A program made the translations under genes and the position numbers. A stretch of 64,000 bases of DNA from Emiliania huxleyi CCMP1516 (taxonomy: Eukaryota > Haptophyta > Isochrysidales > Noelaerhabdaceae): positions 977,331 to 1,041,330 of the forward strand of contig NW_005202428.1 in NCBI RefSeq assembly GCF_000372725.1, in the 5' to 3' direction. Shown in pieces: positions 50,656-60,896 of the stretch. The notes under the pieces are model-generated. The model searched no databases and was not told the DNA's origin. It saw only the letters and a program-made list of their open reading frames with translations. Position 1 is the first letter of the stretch. The number at the start of each line of letters is the position of its first letter.

Positions 50656-53010
50656 GCCACCACCGCCGCCACCGCCGCCACCACCCCGCCACCGACTCCA
50701 CCAACTTCAACGCACCGACTCCACCGCCTCCTCGGCGGCGTCGGCACGCGTCGCTCGTGCTGTGAACAGCGTCTCTTCACGCCTCCAGCTGTGAACCAGG
50801 CAACCTCCTCCTCGGCGGCGTCGCCACGCTCGGCGTGGTGCGGGAAGCCGGCCGGCAGGCGGCCGAAAGATGAGATGCAGCCGACAGATGAGATGCAGCC
50901 GAGAGGCGAGATGCAGCCGAGAGGCGAGATGCAGCCGACAGATGAGATGCAGCGCAGAGACGAGATGCAGCCGAGAGACGAGATACAAAGCTGATCGAAG
51001 CTGATCTCGAGGCAGGTCCTCTCCGGCGCCCTCAGCGCGGGAAGCGTCTCCTCCTTCGCGGTGTACGGCGTCGCCACTGGCTACGCCGCCTCGGACGCAG
51101 CCCACGACACCGGGCGGCGGCTCGATCTCGGCGGCACCTCGGCAGCACCTCGGCTGCACCTCGGCTGCAGGCGGCCGGCGGGTGGGGTGCATCCTAGAAA
51201 AAGAAATACACGCGCCTAGAAAAGGAGCGCGTGTGCAGGCGGCCAACGGGTGGGCTCGCGCGGCGGCGAGTGCCGCGAGCGCCTCGCACGCGCTCTCGCT
51301 GCTGGACGAGGGCGAGGCGCGCCCGAGGTTTGCGCGAGGTCAGCCGAGATCTCCCCGAGGGTAGGCGCTGTCGCTGCTGGACGAGGGCGAGGCGCGCGCT
51401 GCGGCAGAGGCAGCGGCCGAGGCGGGGAGCAGCTGCGCCGCGCCGGAGGGCGCCGCTGCGTCGCACGTGGAGCTCGAGGTGGTTGGCTTCTGCTACCCGG
51501 CGGCGAAGCAGCTCGCGTCGTCGCGTCTTGCTGGAGCCGCCCCTGAGCCGTCTCGGAGACGTCCCGCAGGCGGCGAAGCAGCCAGCCCTCGACTCGCTCA
51601 CACTCTCGCTCGCGGCCGACAAGATGACGGCGCTGGTCGGGCCAAGCGGCGGAGGCAAGAGCAGCGCGCTGAGCTTGCTGCTGCGCTTCTACCAGCCAAC
51701 CGCCGGTTGCATCACCATCGGCGGCGTTCGCCTCGAGCGGCTTCCAAACCGGTTGGCTCTGCCCCACCCTTGAATGATCTGAGCCATCGCCGAGATACAG
51801 CCGAGATACACCCGAGCACGTGGCTCCGCCCGCCCTTGCTTCCACTGTAGTGCCACTGCAGTGCCACTGCAGTGCTGAGCGGAGACAATTGTGACTCAAT
51901 GTCTCCGCAGGTGGCTCCGCGAGCACGTGGGTGTCGTCGCGCAGGAGCTTACCCGAGACGTACCTCGCCCGAGATGGCCCGAGACGGCCCGAGATGACCC
52001 GAGGTTAGAGCTTGCGTTCGCGTCGTCGCGCAGGAGCCGACCCCACTCCCCTACCTGCCTCCCGCCGCGTCCTCCTCTCCCCTCCTCTCCACCCACCTCG
52101 CGCCGAGCCGGAGCCCGGCCCTCCCTCTGCTGCACCCCGCCACGACGGCATTCCTCCACCCGTGAGCCGACCCTCATGCACCAAGCTCACGCACTAGGAG
52201 CCACACTAGGAGCCAACCCTCTTCCGCGGCACCTTCCACGACAACATTGCCTTTGGCGCGCGGCGGGCGCCGCCCGAGGGCGAGTGGAGCGCCGAGCTAC
52301 TCGAGCGCGAGGCGCGGCGACTGGCCGCGCCGAGCAGAGGCGAGCCGGGGTGAGCCGAGATGACTCGAGATTAGGTGCGGCGCGCGGCGGTCGCCGCCAA
52401 CGCGCACGGCTTCATCTCAACGGCGGGCGGCTACGGTGCGGCAATCGGCGAGCGGGGCGGCGGCCTATCGGGCGGGCAGCGGCAGCGCATAGCGCTCGCG
52501 CGCGCGTACCTCCGCGCGCCCTCGGTGCTGCTGCTCGACGAGGCGAGTCTCGACTAATCACCCCCCCCCCCCCCCCGCGCGCCTCGAGTCAGAGTCGGAG
52601 ACTCTCCGAGATGGTCCGAGATCTACACCTCGCGCTCAGGCGACGGCGAGCCTCGACGCGGAGTCGGAGCGCGCGGTGCGCGACGCGCCCGCCAACCTGT
52701 TGTTGTGACCGACCCGAGAATACCCGAGGTTATCCGCGATCAGGTGCATGACGCGCTCGCCCTGCTCGCGCGCGGCCGCGCGGTGCTGACGGTGGCGCAC
52801 CGCCGTCCGACGGCGAGCTTCTCGGGATGCCTCGAAGCAGTTTGTAATGAGTAGTAGGTGGCGCACCGTCTCGCGACGGTGCGAGCGGCCGACGAGATCG
52901 TTGTGCTCGAGCGCGGCCGCGTCGTCGAGCGGGGGACACACGAGGCTCTGGTTGCGGCGGCCGGCCTCTATGCGCGCCTCAACGCGCTGCAGACGCACTC
53001 CGATTATTGA
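49226..53010 (+). CDS. ABCB-type half-transporter, 17 exons, 590 aa
   Basis: Exons: 49226-49695, 49773-49839, 49913-50002, 50126-50170, 50253-50272, 50344-50375, 50800-50858, 51016-51096, 51239-51289, 51365-51499, 51570-51751, 51911-51944, 52210-52311, 52375-52542, 52640-52675, 52744-52791 and 52858-53010; they join in frame to 590 codons, normal for the family. The membrane domain starts [20 protein letters not shown] and includes [20 protein letters not shown] and [13 protein letters not shown]. The nucleotide-binding domain has Walker [10 protein letters not shown]-loop [20 protein letters not shown], signature [14 protein letters not shown], Walker [17 protein letters not shown] (across an intron) and the H-loop VAHRL. 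By hand parsing twelve introns begin with GC, three with GT and one (51945-52209) with GA. It should work as a dimer; mitochondrial, plastid or ER placement is not settled. Confidence 0.92.
50395..50697. repeat. CCGCCA microsatellite in ABC intron 6
   Basis: About 300 bp of CCGCCA/CCGCCG repeats fill most of the longest intron of the ABC gene. Poly-Pro and poly-Gly frames across it on both strands are artefacts. Confidence 0.9.
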
Positions 53011-53098
53011 GCGTTTTGTGGAAGTGTGTGTAGCGAGCTTTTTTGCGAGTTTTTGCGCGTTTCGTGAGTTCTCTGAGGTGTGAGAGCGGACCCCGGAG

Positions 53099-53137
53099 AT
53101 TCGTGTGTCGCTCTTTGTCGAAGAGCGACACACGAAT
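53099..53137. terminator. perfect 17-bp stem hairpin between convergent genes
   Basis: ATTCGTGTGTCGCTCTT, a 5-nt loop and its exact inverse. It starts 89 bp after the ABC stop codon and lies before the 3' end of the minus-strand gene at 53252. A 3'-end processing or stability element, or the footprint of a very small fold-back element, are both possible. Confidence 0.6.
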
Positions 53138-53251
53138 GAGAGAAGACATCGAGGTTCTGTTTCTTTAACGTACACAGGTGTGACGCCGACAGTGGGCTCA
53201 CCCCGGCATCCCCGCGGCACCGCCTGCTACCGGAATCTCCGGGGGCCCCAA

Positions 53252-53932
53252 TCACCTTACTTTAGCTGGCACTTCCTCCCCTCCGAGGCCGACGGCACCC
53301 ACGTCGCGCGTCGCAAGCGATGGCCCGTTCTTCGCCCACAGCCACGTCAGTTTGGCCGCCATCGCAAAGCTACCAGGCTGCCCGTCGACCCACTCCCCCT
53401 CGAGCTTATCGCCAGAGCCGAGTGGCGGAAAGAGCATGACGCCAGGCCCATCACGCACAGGGCTGCCAAAACAGCGCTTCGTCTTGAGGCCTATGGAAAG
53501 GAGCAAGGGTATTCGAGGAGAAAAGGGAATGCGTGTGGTGATAGGGTGCATGTCGCCTCCGACATACTTGACTCCTCCAGCAAAGGTCAGTGTGCCGCCA
53601 AACGGGACGCCTACATTTGTGAGGTCAGGTGACATCCCCACACTCGGCGCTCAGGTGAGAGAATATGTGAGATTGCCTGGCGGCGCAAGCTTAGAGAGCA
53701 ACGATGTCAACAGGGTGCATGGGCCGGTGATTTCGATGGAGCCGAGGTCAACGCTGCCACGCGCAGCAGAATGTTCGCCGATGTCACGCGCAGCAGAATG
53801 TTCGCCGTCATTCGATGCGGGGATCGGATCGTAGAGCTGCGGCACCGGGCTGCCTGGGTGGTAGCCAGTCTCCGCGCGCTTCTGCTGTATGAACGCCCTG
53901 GGTGGCGGTCTGGACTTGGGCCGCTCCGCCAT
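53252..53932 (-). CDS. unrecognised protein split by an in-frame TGA
   Basis: From MAERPKSRPPPRAFIQQ the frame runs 93 codons to a TGA at 53653-53651 and continues at once, in the same frame, for 132 further codons to 53252. Both halves look coding (GSIEITGPCTLLTSLLSKLA before; GGTLTFAGGVKYVGGDMHPI and DKLEGEWVDGQPGSFAMAAK after). A 27-bp unit encoding GEHSAAR plus flanks is tandemly duplicated near 53760-53810. The TGA could be a sequencing error, a decayed gene, or a recoded codon; no GC/GT donor fits next to it. Family not recognised. Confidence 0.4.
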
Positions 53933-54329
53933 CGGGCCGTTTCCTCCTTGGCCACGGGTCGACGAGTTCGCAGGCTATCTGAGCGGTGTTTCGGTTTTTT
54001 TCGTCCTTTCTCAGAGTTGGTAAGCGCACAACCCCGGGCCCGAAATCGCACAGTTCATAGTACCGAATACGGTACTTGGTTTACCACATATCAAGGGAGT
54101 AGGTTTGTTGTTGGCAAAGCAAGCAAGCAAGACCGCTCACACAAGCAAGGCTCAACAACTATTGCTAAATCTCTCTCTCTCTCTCTCTCAAAGACTCTTG
54201 GTGTAATGTTTGTAACAAACAAACATAGTGCGAAAAAGAAAAGTAGCGCTAGCGTCCCTGAATGCGTCCTGGACGTCTAATCGGAACATCCGACCGCCTT
54301 GAAGTCCTTGAAGCGTTTCGCACCACGCT

Positions 54330-54833
54330 ATGGACACCCAGCCGAGCAAGCGCCAGCTCCCCTACTCTGCACAGCAGCAGCCATCGCGCTCGTGCGAGGA
54401 GGCTTACCAGGTCCCGTCGGCAGTTGTCGGCACCGTTCCTCGGGCCCCGGTCATGGAGCGCCAGCACGTGGAGGACGTGTCATGCGCAAAAGCGGGATGC
54501 CTCCTCAGCACTTGTTTCCCATTCGTCGGCTGGGTGCACGGCATGCTGCTGCACGGCGTTCCTGCTAAGCCTTTAAACGTTGATGCTCGAAATGCGCCTC
54601 GTGTGAAGGAGTACAGCGCACCAAGATCTGGCCAACGGATGGTCGCGGAGCTGCTTGCACATGATGATCCCTCCTTGCGGACTGATCGATTTACGCGGTC
54701 TGTCTATGTGTACGCACGTGTTGGCCTCTGTTACACTGCGGCGTTCTCTGGAACTCTGCGGTCTCTCCCGGTCTGTGGTGTGTGGACTGCGCCCGGGAGG
54801 CTGGGGAGGCGGGACTTTAAACTCTCTAATTAA
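54330..54833 (+). CDS. 167-codon ORF with a Cys-rich core, unrecognised
   Basis: MDTQPSKRQLPYSAQQQPSR begins a frame with a hydrophobic Cys-rich centre (CAKAGCLLSTCFPFVGWVHG) that could insert in a membrane. The part after about residue 100 is less convincing and may include unspliced intron. Its end is 28 bp from the 3' end of the convergent coiled-coil gene. Confidence 0.45.
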   Translation: MDTQPSKRQLPYSAQQQPSRSCEEAYQVPSAVVGTVPRAPVMERQHVEDVSCAKAGCLLSTCFPFVGWVHGMLLHGVPAKPLNVDARNAPRVKEYSAPRSGQRMVAELLAHDDPSLRTDRFTRSVYVYARVGLCYTAAFSGTLRSLPVCGVWTAPGRLGRRDFKLSN

Positions 54834-54860
54834 CTTTCTCCGCATGAACCTCGGCATTAT

Positions 54861-57800
54861 CTACAGCAGCCCCAGCTCTCGCAGCATATCCAGATCGCGC
54901 TTTGGGGGAGGAGTACTCCCGACGCTGGCCCTGCGGCCTCCGACATTGGCAGCAACTTTGGCGTCCCGCACCAGGTCCCGCAAGCTCGAGACATCCGCGC
55001 CGTTAGCGCCGTCGCCAGATCGCGCGTCGCTGGTCCGACGGGCGGTCGTTGTCGAGCGCGGGCCGCTCCGTCGCCGGGGCGCCACCTCGTTCCCCGTCAC
55101 AGCGGCCGCCTCGGACTTCGCGTCAAACGGGGTGTAGCACTCGGCCGCAACTCCCTCCACGTCGAAACTGGCCCCGCGCGGTGGCGACGAGGTAACAACT
55201 ACCTCGCCAGCAGCAGCGGAGGCGGCAGCAGCGGAGCCGGCATCAATTAAATCGGCGCCGAGCGAAGTGCGAGTAGACTTCAGCCGCGGACCCACCCCCA
55301 ATAGCACATCGCTCAGCCGTCTGCGCGTCGGCGGCGCCTCGCCATCGAGCTGTCGTAGACGCTCTACCACCGCCTCCGCCTCCGCCTCCGCCTCCGCCTC
55401 CGCCTCCGCCGCAGTCTTCGCCGCCGCCGCCACCGCCGCAGTCTTCGCCGCCGCCGCCGCCACCCGCGCAGCAGCCGCCACCCGCGCAGCAGCCGCCACC
55501 CGCGCCGCCTCCGCCACCCGCGCCGTCTCCGCCTCCGCCTCCGCCTCCGCCTCCGCTTCCTCCTCCGCCTCCTCCTCCGCCTCTGTCTCCGTCCTTGCCG
55601 CTGCAGCCGCCACTCGCGCCGCAGCCGCCCTCGACGCAGCAGCCGCCATCCGTTGGCCCATAGCCACCCGCGCCGCCTCTGCCTCGGCCGCCTCTTCGGC
55701 CTCCTTCTTTGCCACCGCAGCCGCAGCGCGAGCTGCAGCTTGCTTCAACGCAGCAGCCGCCATCCGTTGGCCCATAGCCACCCGCGCCGCCTCTGCCTCT
55801 GCCGCCTCAGCCTCCTCCGCCGCCGCTCTTGCCGCCTCCTCCGCCGCCGCCTCCTCCGCCGCCACTCTCGCCGCCTCCACTGCCGCCGCCTTTTCAGCTG
55901 CCAAACGCTCGGCTTCCGCCTTGGCTGCCGCCGCTTCCGCCTTGGCGGCGGCAGCAGCCACCTCAGCCGCCTCGCGCTCCGCAACCGCGAGCGCCGCCTT
56001 CAGCTCCTTGGCGGCTTGCTCCGACTCGGCGAGGCGCGCCTCCGCTGCAGCCACATCGCGCTGTGCGTCGGCCAGGCTCCGGTCGGCGGCGTGCACTTTC
56101 TCGAGAAGCGGCGTCCCGGCTGCGATATCCTCTGGAGGCGCCATCCGGTAGGCGATGCCGCCCTGCGGCGCCGCCCTCGCCACCGCCGCACCCGCCGCCG
56201 CAACCTCCACCCTCGCCTCAAGGCTAGCCCGCGCCTCCTCTGCCACCTCCATCTCCGCTGCAGCTGCTGCCAACTCGGCTCTGGCCAGATCGGCCGCCGT
56301 CCGTGCAGCCTCCTCCGCCGCCACTGCTGTCGCAGCCCTGGCCGTGGCAGCCGCCTTGACAGCTGCCGCCTCCGCAACCGTCGCCTCGAGCTCGCTGCAA
56401 GCGCGGGCCGCCGCCTCCAGGTCCTCGCCGGCCGCCGCCTTGCGCTGGCTCGCGAGTTGAAACCACGTCTTCAGCCGGCTGGCGGCCTGCTGCGACTCTG
56501 CGAGACGCGCCTCCGCCTTGGCCACATCACCTTCGCCCTCGGCCATGCCGAGCCCCGCCCTCGCCGCCGCCTCTTCTGCCCTCGCCGCCTCCATGGCATC
56601 CGCCGCTCGCGCTGCATCTGCCGCCGCCACCTCCGCCTCCGCCTCCGCAACACTGCACGATGCCTGCTCCACTGCCGCCGCCCTCGCCACCGCCCTCGCC
56701 ACCGCCTCGGCCACCGTCCCGGTCCTAACCCGCTCCGCCTCCTCCGCCGCCGCCACCCTCGCCGCCTCGGCAACCGCCGCCTCTGCCGCCGCCGCCTCAC
56801 GCTCCCTGGTAGCTAGCGCCGCCCCGACCGCCGCCCGTCGCTCTATCGCAGTGCGAAGCGCCGCCTTCTGCTCCGCCTCGTGCTCCGCCGTGGCCGTCTC
56901 AAGCTCGCCGGCTCGCCGGCTCGCCTAATCTCGTGCGGTCTCGAGTGATCTCGGGCAATCTCGCCTCGAGCTCGGCACGAGCCGGGGCCCTCCTCGAGGC
57001 TGGCTTGAGCGAGTCGCTCCTCGGCTGCGGCGACATTGTCGTCCGCCTACTCGCGCTCCTCCAAGTCAGGGGCGATTCGAGCGGTGGCCGTTAAGGGAGC
57101 AACTGCTTCTGCCTGCAGCACAGCGTCGCGCAGCGACAGCCGCGCCAGCGACAGCCGCGCCACTGACGCCTCCTCCGCTGCCACCGCCTCTGTCTCCGTC
57201 CTTGCCGCTGCAGCCGCCTCGAGATCCTCCGAGGCGTTTGCGAGCTCCTGAACCAGTTGGGGGGCGAGCGGGCAGTCTCGGAGTGCGCGCACACGGAGGC
57301 AACGAATCTGATACTGATATTTTCCCCGGACACGATATGAGATGGGCATGAACTACGAGACCAACAGCCTCAGCAGCCCACCACACTCGCAGCGCCGCCG
57401 CGCGCGCCTTGGCCCGCGTTGCATCCTCCTCGGCGGCCATCTGCGCGTACGGACCCTCGTCGGTCTCGCGGAGTTTACAGATGGCCGCAAGCACGGCCTC
57501 GTGCAGCTGTGGTCGGACGGGCGCTGCCCGAACCATACGGCTGCGCACACACAGGGCGAGGCAGACGAGCAGGCAGGCACCGGCCAGCGCCGTGGAGACT
57601 GTGATCAGCATTTTCGAGGAGCTGCAGGTTGGCTCGGCGTGCGGACGAGCCAGACGCTGAGCACAGCTGGAAAGACTGAACAGCTCTTTTCCTCGGGTAA
57701 ACACGGCGAGGGCGACAGCAAGAGTTGAACGGGAGGCGCCGGACTCAAAAGACACCGTCACATTCCTGAGACGAGCGAGGGCAGCCTCCTTAAAGGCAAT

Positions 57801-57971
57801 GGGGTCTAGATTCGGAGCGCTCGCCGAAGAGGAGTACGACAAAATAGCGCCCGTGATTGCATGCACGCTGCCCGCACTCACGGACCCCATACCCGAAAGA
57901 AAGAGAAGGGAGCTCGCGGGAGAGGTGACGAGTGAACTACAGGTAGTGGGGAAGGCAGCCTCGATCGCCAT
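54861..57971 (-). CDS. membrane-anchored Ala/Glu-rich coiled-coil protein, four exons
   Basis: Exons 57971-57408, 57307-57113, 57046-57005 and 56924-54861 join in phase 0 to 954 aa; all three introns start with GC. The luminal or outer N-terminal part (MAIEAAFPTTCSSLVTS...) is followed by one membrane helix near residues 117-138 (LITVSTALAGACLLVCLALC). Then about 650 residues of nearly continuous Ala/Glu/Arg heptads form a long coiled coil, broken once at MAPPEDIAAGTPLLEKVHAA. Two copies of an EAEAARVAMGQRMAAAA unit lie near 55630-55800. The C-terminal 150 residues are Ser/Arg-rich with a compact end (PPPKRDLDMLRELGLL). A tether or scaffold role is inferred. Confidence 0.65.
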
Positions 57972-58030
57972 ACTCACATGGATGAAAAAACCGCGCCATT
58001 CGCTCTCACCTGGCAACCCTGTCTGCACGT

Positions 58031-58112
58031 CTCGCGCGCGCGTGAACAGGGCTCCAGGCCCCAAATTACGTGTGAGTGTTAGAGTTGTTTGGTATTGCTA
58101 AAAATCTCTCTC
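58031..58112 (+). repeat. 82-bp exact repeat, copy 2
   Basis: Identical to 652-733. It ends four bases before the ATG-proximal region of the AT-hook repeat ORF, so it probably belongs to that element's 5' end. Confidence 0.8.
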
Positions 58113-58116
58113 ATGG

Positions 58117-58719
58117 ATGCGAAACAACGACAAGACCAAGGCACGGGCAGAGGAACGAGAGAAGAATATAGGGTGGATAAAGCGCCTGTTCACGGCATGG
58201 AGGGTGAGCCACACCGAACGTACCGAACGTAGAGCCGAGCGGAGGGAAACGGGGGAAGACGACTCCGAGGAGGACGAACCAGTGGAAATACCGTTGTCAG
58301 CCGTCACGATGCACCCGAAGGGGACCCCAGCGCCGGCTTCATCCGTGAAGGCACAAGTGTTCGAAGAGAGAGTGGACCTGAGCAATGATATGACTGGGTG
58401 GCAAATGATCGCAGTGGGCGTCAGAAGACTCGTCCTTGCGCGAGGAGAGCTCGATAGACTCGAGGGGCCAGGATATGCAGCTAGGAGGGCGGAGCTGCGC
58501 CGAAAGGCGAAAGAAGCCGCGAGAACAAGGGACCGGCAGGCGGCGGCGGCGTCGCAGAACGAGACAGAGGAGAGCGACGCGACAGAGGAAGAAGCGACAA
58601 GGGAGAGCACGACGAGAAGGGGGCGACCGCGAGGTGGCACGAAGGTCGCAGCGAGAATCGGAGAGAGACTGCGAAGAGAGATAGGAAGAGGCGGACGCCC
58701 AAGGGTGGGCGACGGCTAG
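58117..58719 (+). CDS. intact ORF of the dispersed AT-hook repeat family (200 aa)
   Basis: MRNNDKTKARAEEREKNIGW starts an uninterrupted 200-codon frame. Parts in order are a basic start, an acidic stretch (RETGEDDSEEDEPVEIP), the family core (FEERVDLSNDMTGWQMIAVG then RRLVLARGELDRLEGP), a basic helix (AARRAELRRKAKEAARTR), an acidic Thr/Glu linker and an AT-hook-like RRGRPRGGTK. Copies or pieces occur at 9030-9155 (minus), 12400-12669 plus 13555-13630, and 28190-28371. The R2 tail follows the stop codon in every copy that reaches it. DNA binding is inferred from the AT-hook. It could be a protein of an unknown non-autonomous element; no transposase, reverse transcriptase or other known enzyme is visible. 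Confidence 0.7.
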   Translation: MRNNDKTKARAEEREKNIGWIKRLFTAWRVSHTERTERRAERRETGEDDSEEDEPVEIPLSAVTMHPKGTPAPASSVKAQVFEERVDLSNDMTGWQMIAVGVRRLVLARGELDRLEGPGYAARRAELRRKAKEAARTRDRQAAAASQNETEESDATEEEATRESTTRRGRPRGGTKVAARIGERLRREIGRGGRPRVGDG

Positions 58720-58815
58720 TGCACCTCACCCCTCTCCTTAAAATCCCTGTGTGGTGGCGGCGTGCCGTCCCTCCCCATTCCTCCCTTGGGTTGGCCGTTT
58801 TCTTTCTTTTTTTAA
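58720..58815 (+). repeat. R2 tail attached to the intact repeat ORF
   Basis: Starts within 20 bp of the stop codon (CTCCTTAAAATCCCTGTGTG) and ends in TTTTCTTTCTTTTTTT. This copy fixes R2 as the 3' module of the AT-hook repeat family. Confidence 0.85.
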
Positions 58816-59240
58816 GAGGGTCGAGAGAGTAGAACAAATCCCCAACCCTACTGTCCGAAGAGCCAAAAGCGCATGTCTTGAAGGTCCGACTGGAAGCCCT
58901 TCTAGCCACCTTACACTCCCCCGCAGTATCGCACCTCTTGTAGAGAAGCGACACTACGTTTCCGCAGCCGGGGATTCTCCGGGTACTCCCTCTCCTCTCA
59001 CATCCTTGAAGGTGAGACTAAACCCCCCCTTACCCACCACCCCTGTCAGGTGTGAACACAAAGGATTCGCTGTATCTATCTACTCAGCTGCTCCGCTTAC
59101 ACTTACCTGTGAAGTGTGAACAGCGGATTTTGACTCAGCGTTCTCCTCGACGAAGGGAGTCTATCGGTGTCGAAACACCGCTCTGACAGCGCTCACAGCT
59201 GCGCCTTGGACTGCTGCTCTGAGGACGAGAGATCAAACAA

Positions 59241-60408
59241 ATGAACCCCTGCTCCTCCTTCGCGCCGGGCTGCACATACTCCGCGTACACACCGCCCAGC
59301 AGCACGTGCGGCGGCCGCATCACATGGCTCATCAACAACGGCGGCGTCGAAGCGCGCGAGGCCTGCCGCAAAATCGGTGCGGAGGAGTACGTGAGCGAAT
59401 GTTCTGCGTGCTCTCCGGTGGATCTTTCGCCGCCGCCACCCGCGTCGCCGAAGCCCTCGCTGCCGCCTTCGCCGGCGCCGACTCTTCCGCCGCTGCCGCC
59501 GCCGCTGCCGCCGCCGCCACCGCTGCCGCCACCGCTGCCGCCGTTCCCGGAGCCGGTGCCTCCGGCGCCGCCTTGGCACGGCGGCCCTCCGCTGCCCGTA
59601 GCTCCGGCGCCATCAGCGCCGTCGACGGACAGCTGGCTCGCCACGGTCGACAAATTGTTGCGCGACAAGTTGCAGCGAAGCGCCGGCGTCCCCCTTCCGG
59701 ACCAGCTCGAGGCCGCAGCATCGCCACCCACCGCCGCCCACTCTCTCGCCTCCTCGCCTCCACGCGCCCTCACTCCCGCCACCCTTGCCTCCGCCTCCAA
59801 GCTCCTCCGTTGTGCCTCCACCTACGCCGCTCCTGCCTGAACCTCCTCCCACTGCACGTCACACACCTCCGACCCACCTTCTGGCCCACCGCCGCCGCCC
59901 TCTACCGCCCACCTTGCCCCCCCCGCCCCCTCCTCCCCCCCTCAGGTTGGTCCGGTAGTCGTCCTCGCCCCGCTCCTCGCCGCGGGGGCCGTCGCCCTCG
60001 CCGCCTGCCTGTGCCTCCTCCTAATCTGCTGCTGCCAGCATTGCCGCCGCAAGAGCGCGGCCCACATTGCCCCCTCGCCCGAGTTGCCCGGCCGCGGCGG
60101 CTACCGGCTGAGTGCGGCGGAGGAGTCGGACGCAGGTACCGGTCCGCTCCCGCACACGCCCCCCCTCCCACCCCTCTCTGCGCCCCCCTCTGCCACCAAC
60201 CCCGTCTCGGAACCGTCTCGGAACCGTCTCGGAACCTTCTCGGAACCTTCTCGGAACTTTCCCCGCAGGAGAGTCCGTCGTCATTCAGAGGCGCGTCTCC
60301 GGACGCAGGCTGCTCGGGGCTGACGGGGTAGCGCCAGCTCTCCGAAGACGCGGTGCTCGCACCGCCACTCTCTCCACTGGAATGAGTTTGGCCCCACCCG
60401 TTCCTTAG
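59241..60408 (+). CDS. Cys/Pro-rich single-span surface protein, at least three exons
   Basis: Exon 1 begins MNPCSSFAPGCTYSAY and encodes a small Cys domain (SSTCGGRITWLINNGGVEAR, ACRKIGAEEYVSECSACSP) followed by a Pro-rich linker and a helical stretch (SWLATVDKLLRDKLQRSAG); its end is near 59710 but the donor is not settled. Exon 2 (59946-60135) is a membrane helix (VVVLAPLLAAGAVALAACLC) and a basic tail. Exon 3 (60269-60408) ends LSTGMSLAPPVP. No signal peptide is visible, so an upstream exon is likely. The architecture parallels the gene at 16389-17686. Confidence 0.6.
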
Positions 60409-60896
60409 GCGACCTCCGACAACCCGGCGCACTTGCTGCACGATGGGACTCTCTCCAAGGCGGCGCTTTCTCGCTGCAGCGAGCGGGCTGTAGCCGCGGC
60501 GATCGCTGATCAGCCCCCACTCACCGGTGCCTGCACCGGTGCCAGGCGGCGCTGCTTCGCAAGCTGGCGGCTGCGAGTCGGAAGGCGCAGCCCTCCACGC
60601 GCTCGGACGTGGGGGGGAGGATGCGGGCAGCCTCGCCGCCGACGCTCGACTCCGGCGCGTCACTGCTCGACTCGTCGGGCGGATTCGGAGAGTCTGCGAC
60701 GGTGTGGGGAGCGGCGTCGGGTGCAGGGGTGTCCACGACACGTCCCTGACAAGTCGCGGGCATCTGCCGCAGGTCGTCGGGACGCGCCGGCTCGAAGGCA
60801 CAAGTAGAGAGCTGAGCGCGGGCGAGCAGCCGCGCCGCATGCTGGCGGCGGCTTCGCCTCCGTGGTCTGCTGAGAGTCTCCTGCACCGAGAGCAGG

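Noticed and set aside
50225-51077. poly-Pro, poly-Arg and Gly-Trp proteins on both strands
   Set aside because: They come from the CCGCCA microsatellite in an ABC transporter intron.
58117-58719. viral or retroelement protein
   Set aside because: No reverse transcriptase, integrase, capsid or protease motif is visible; only an AT-hook and an unknown core.
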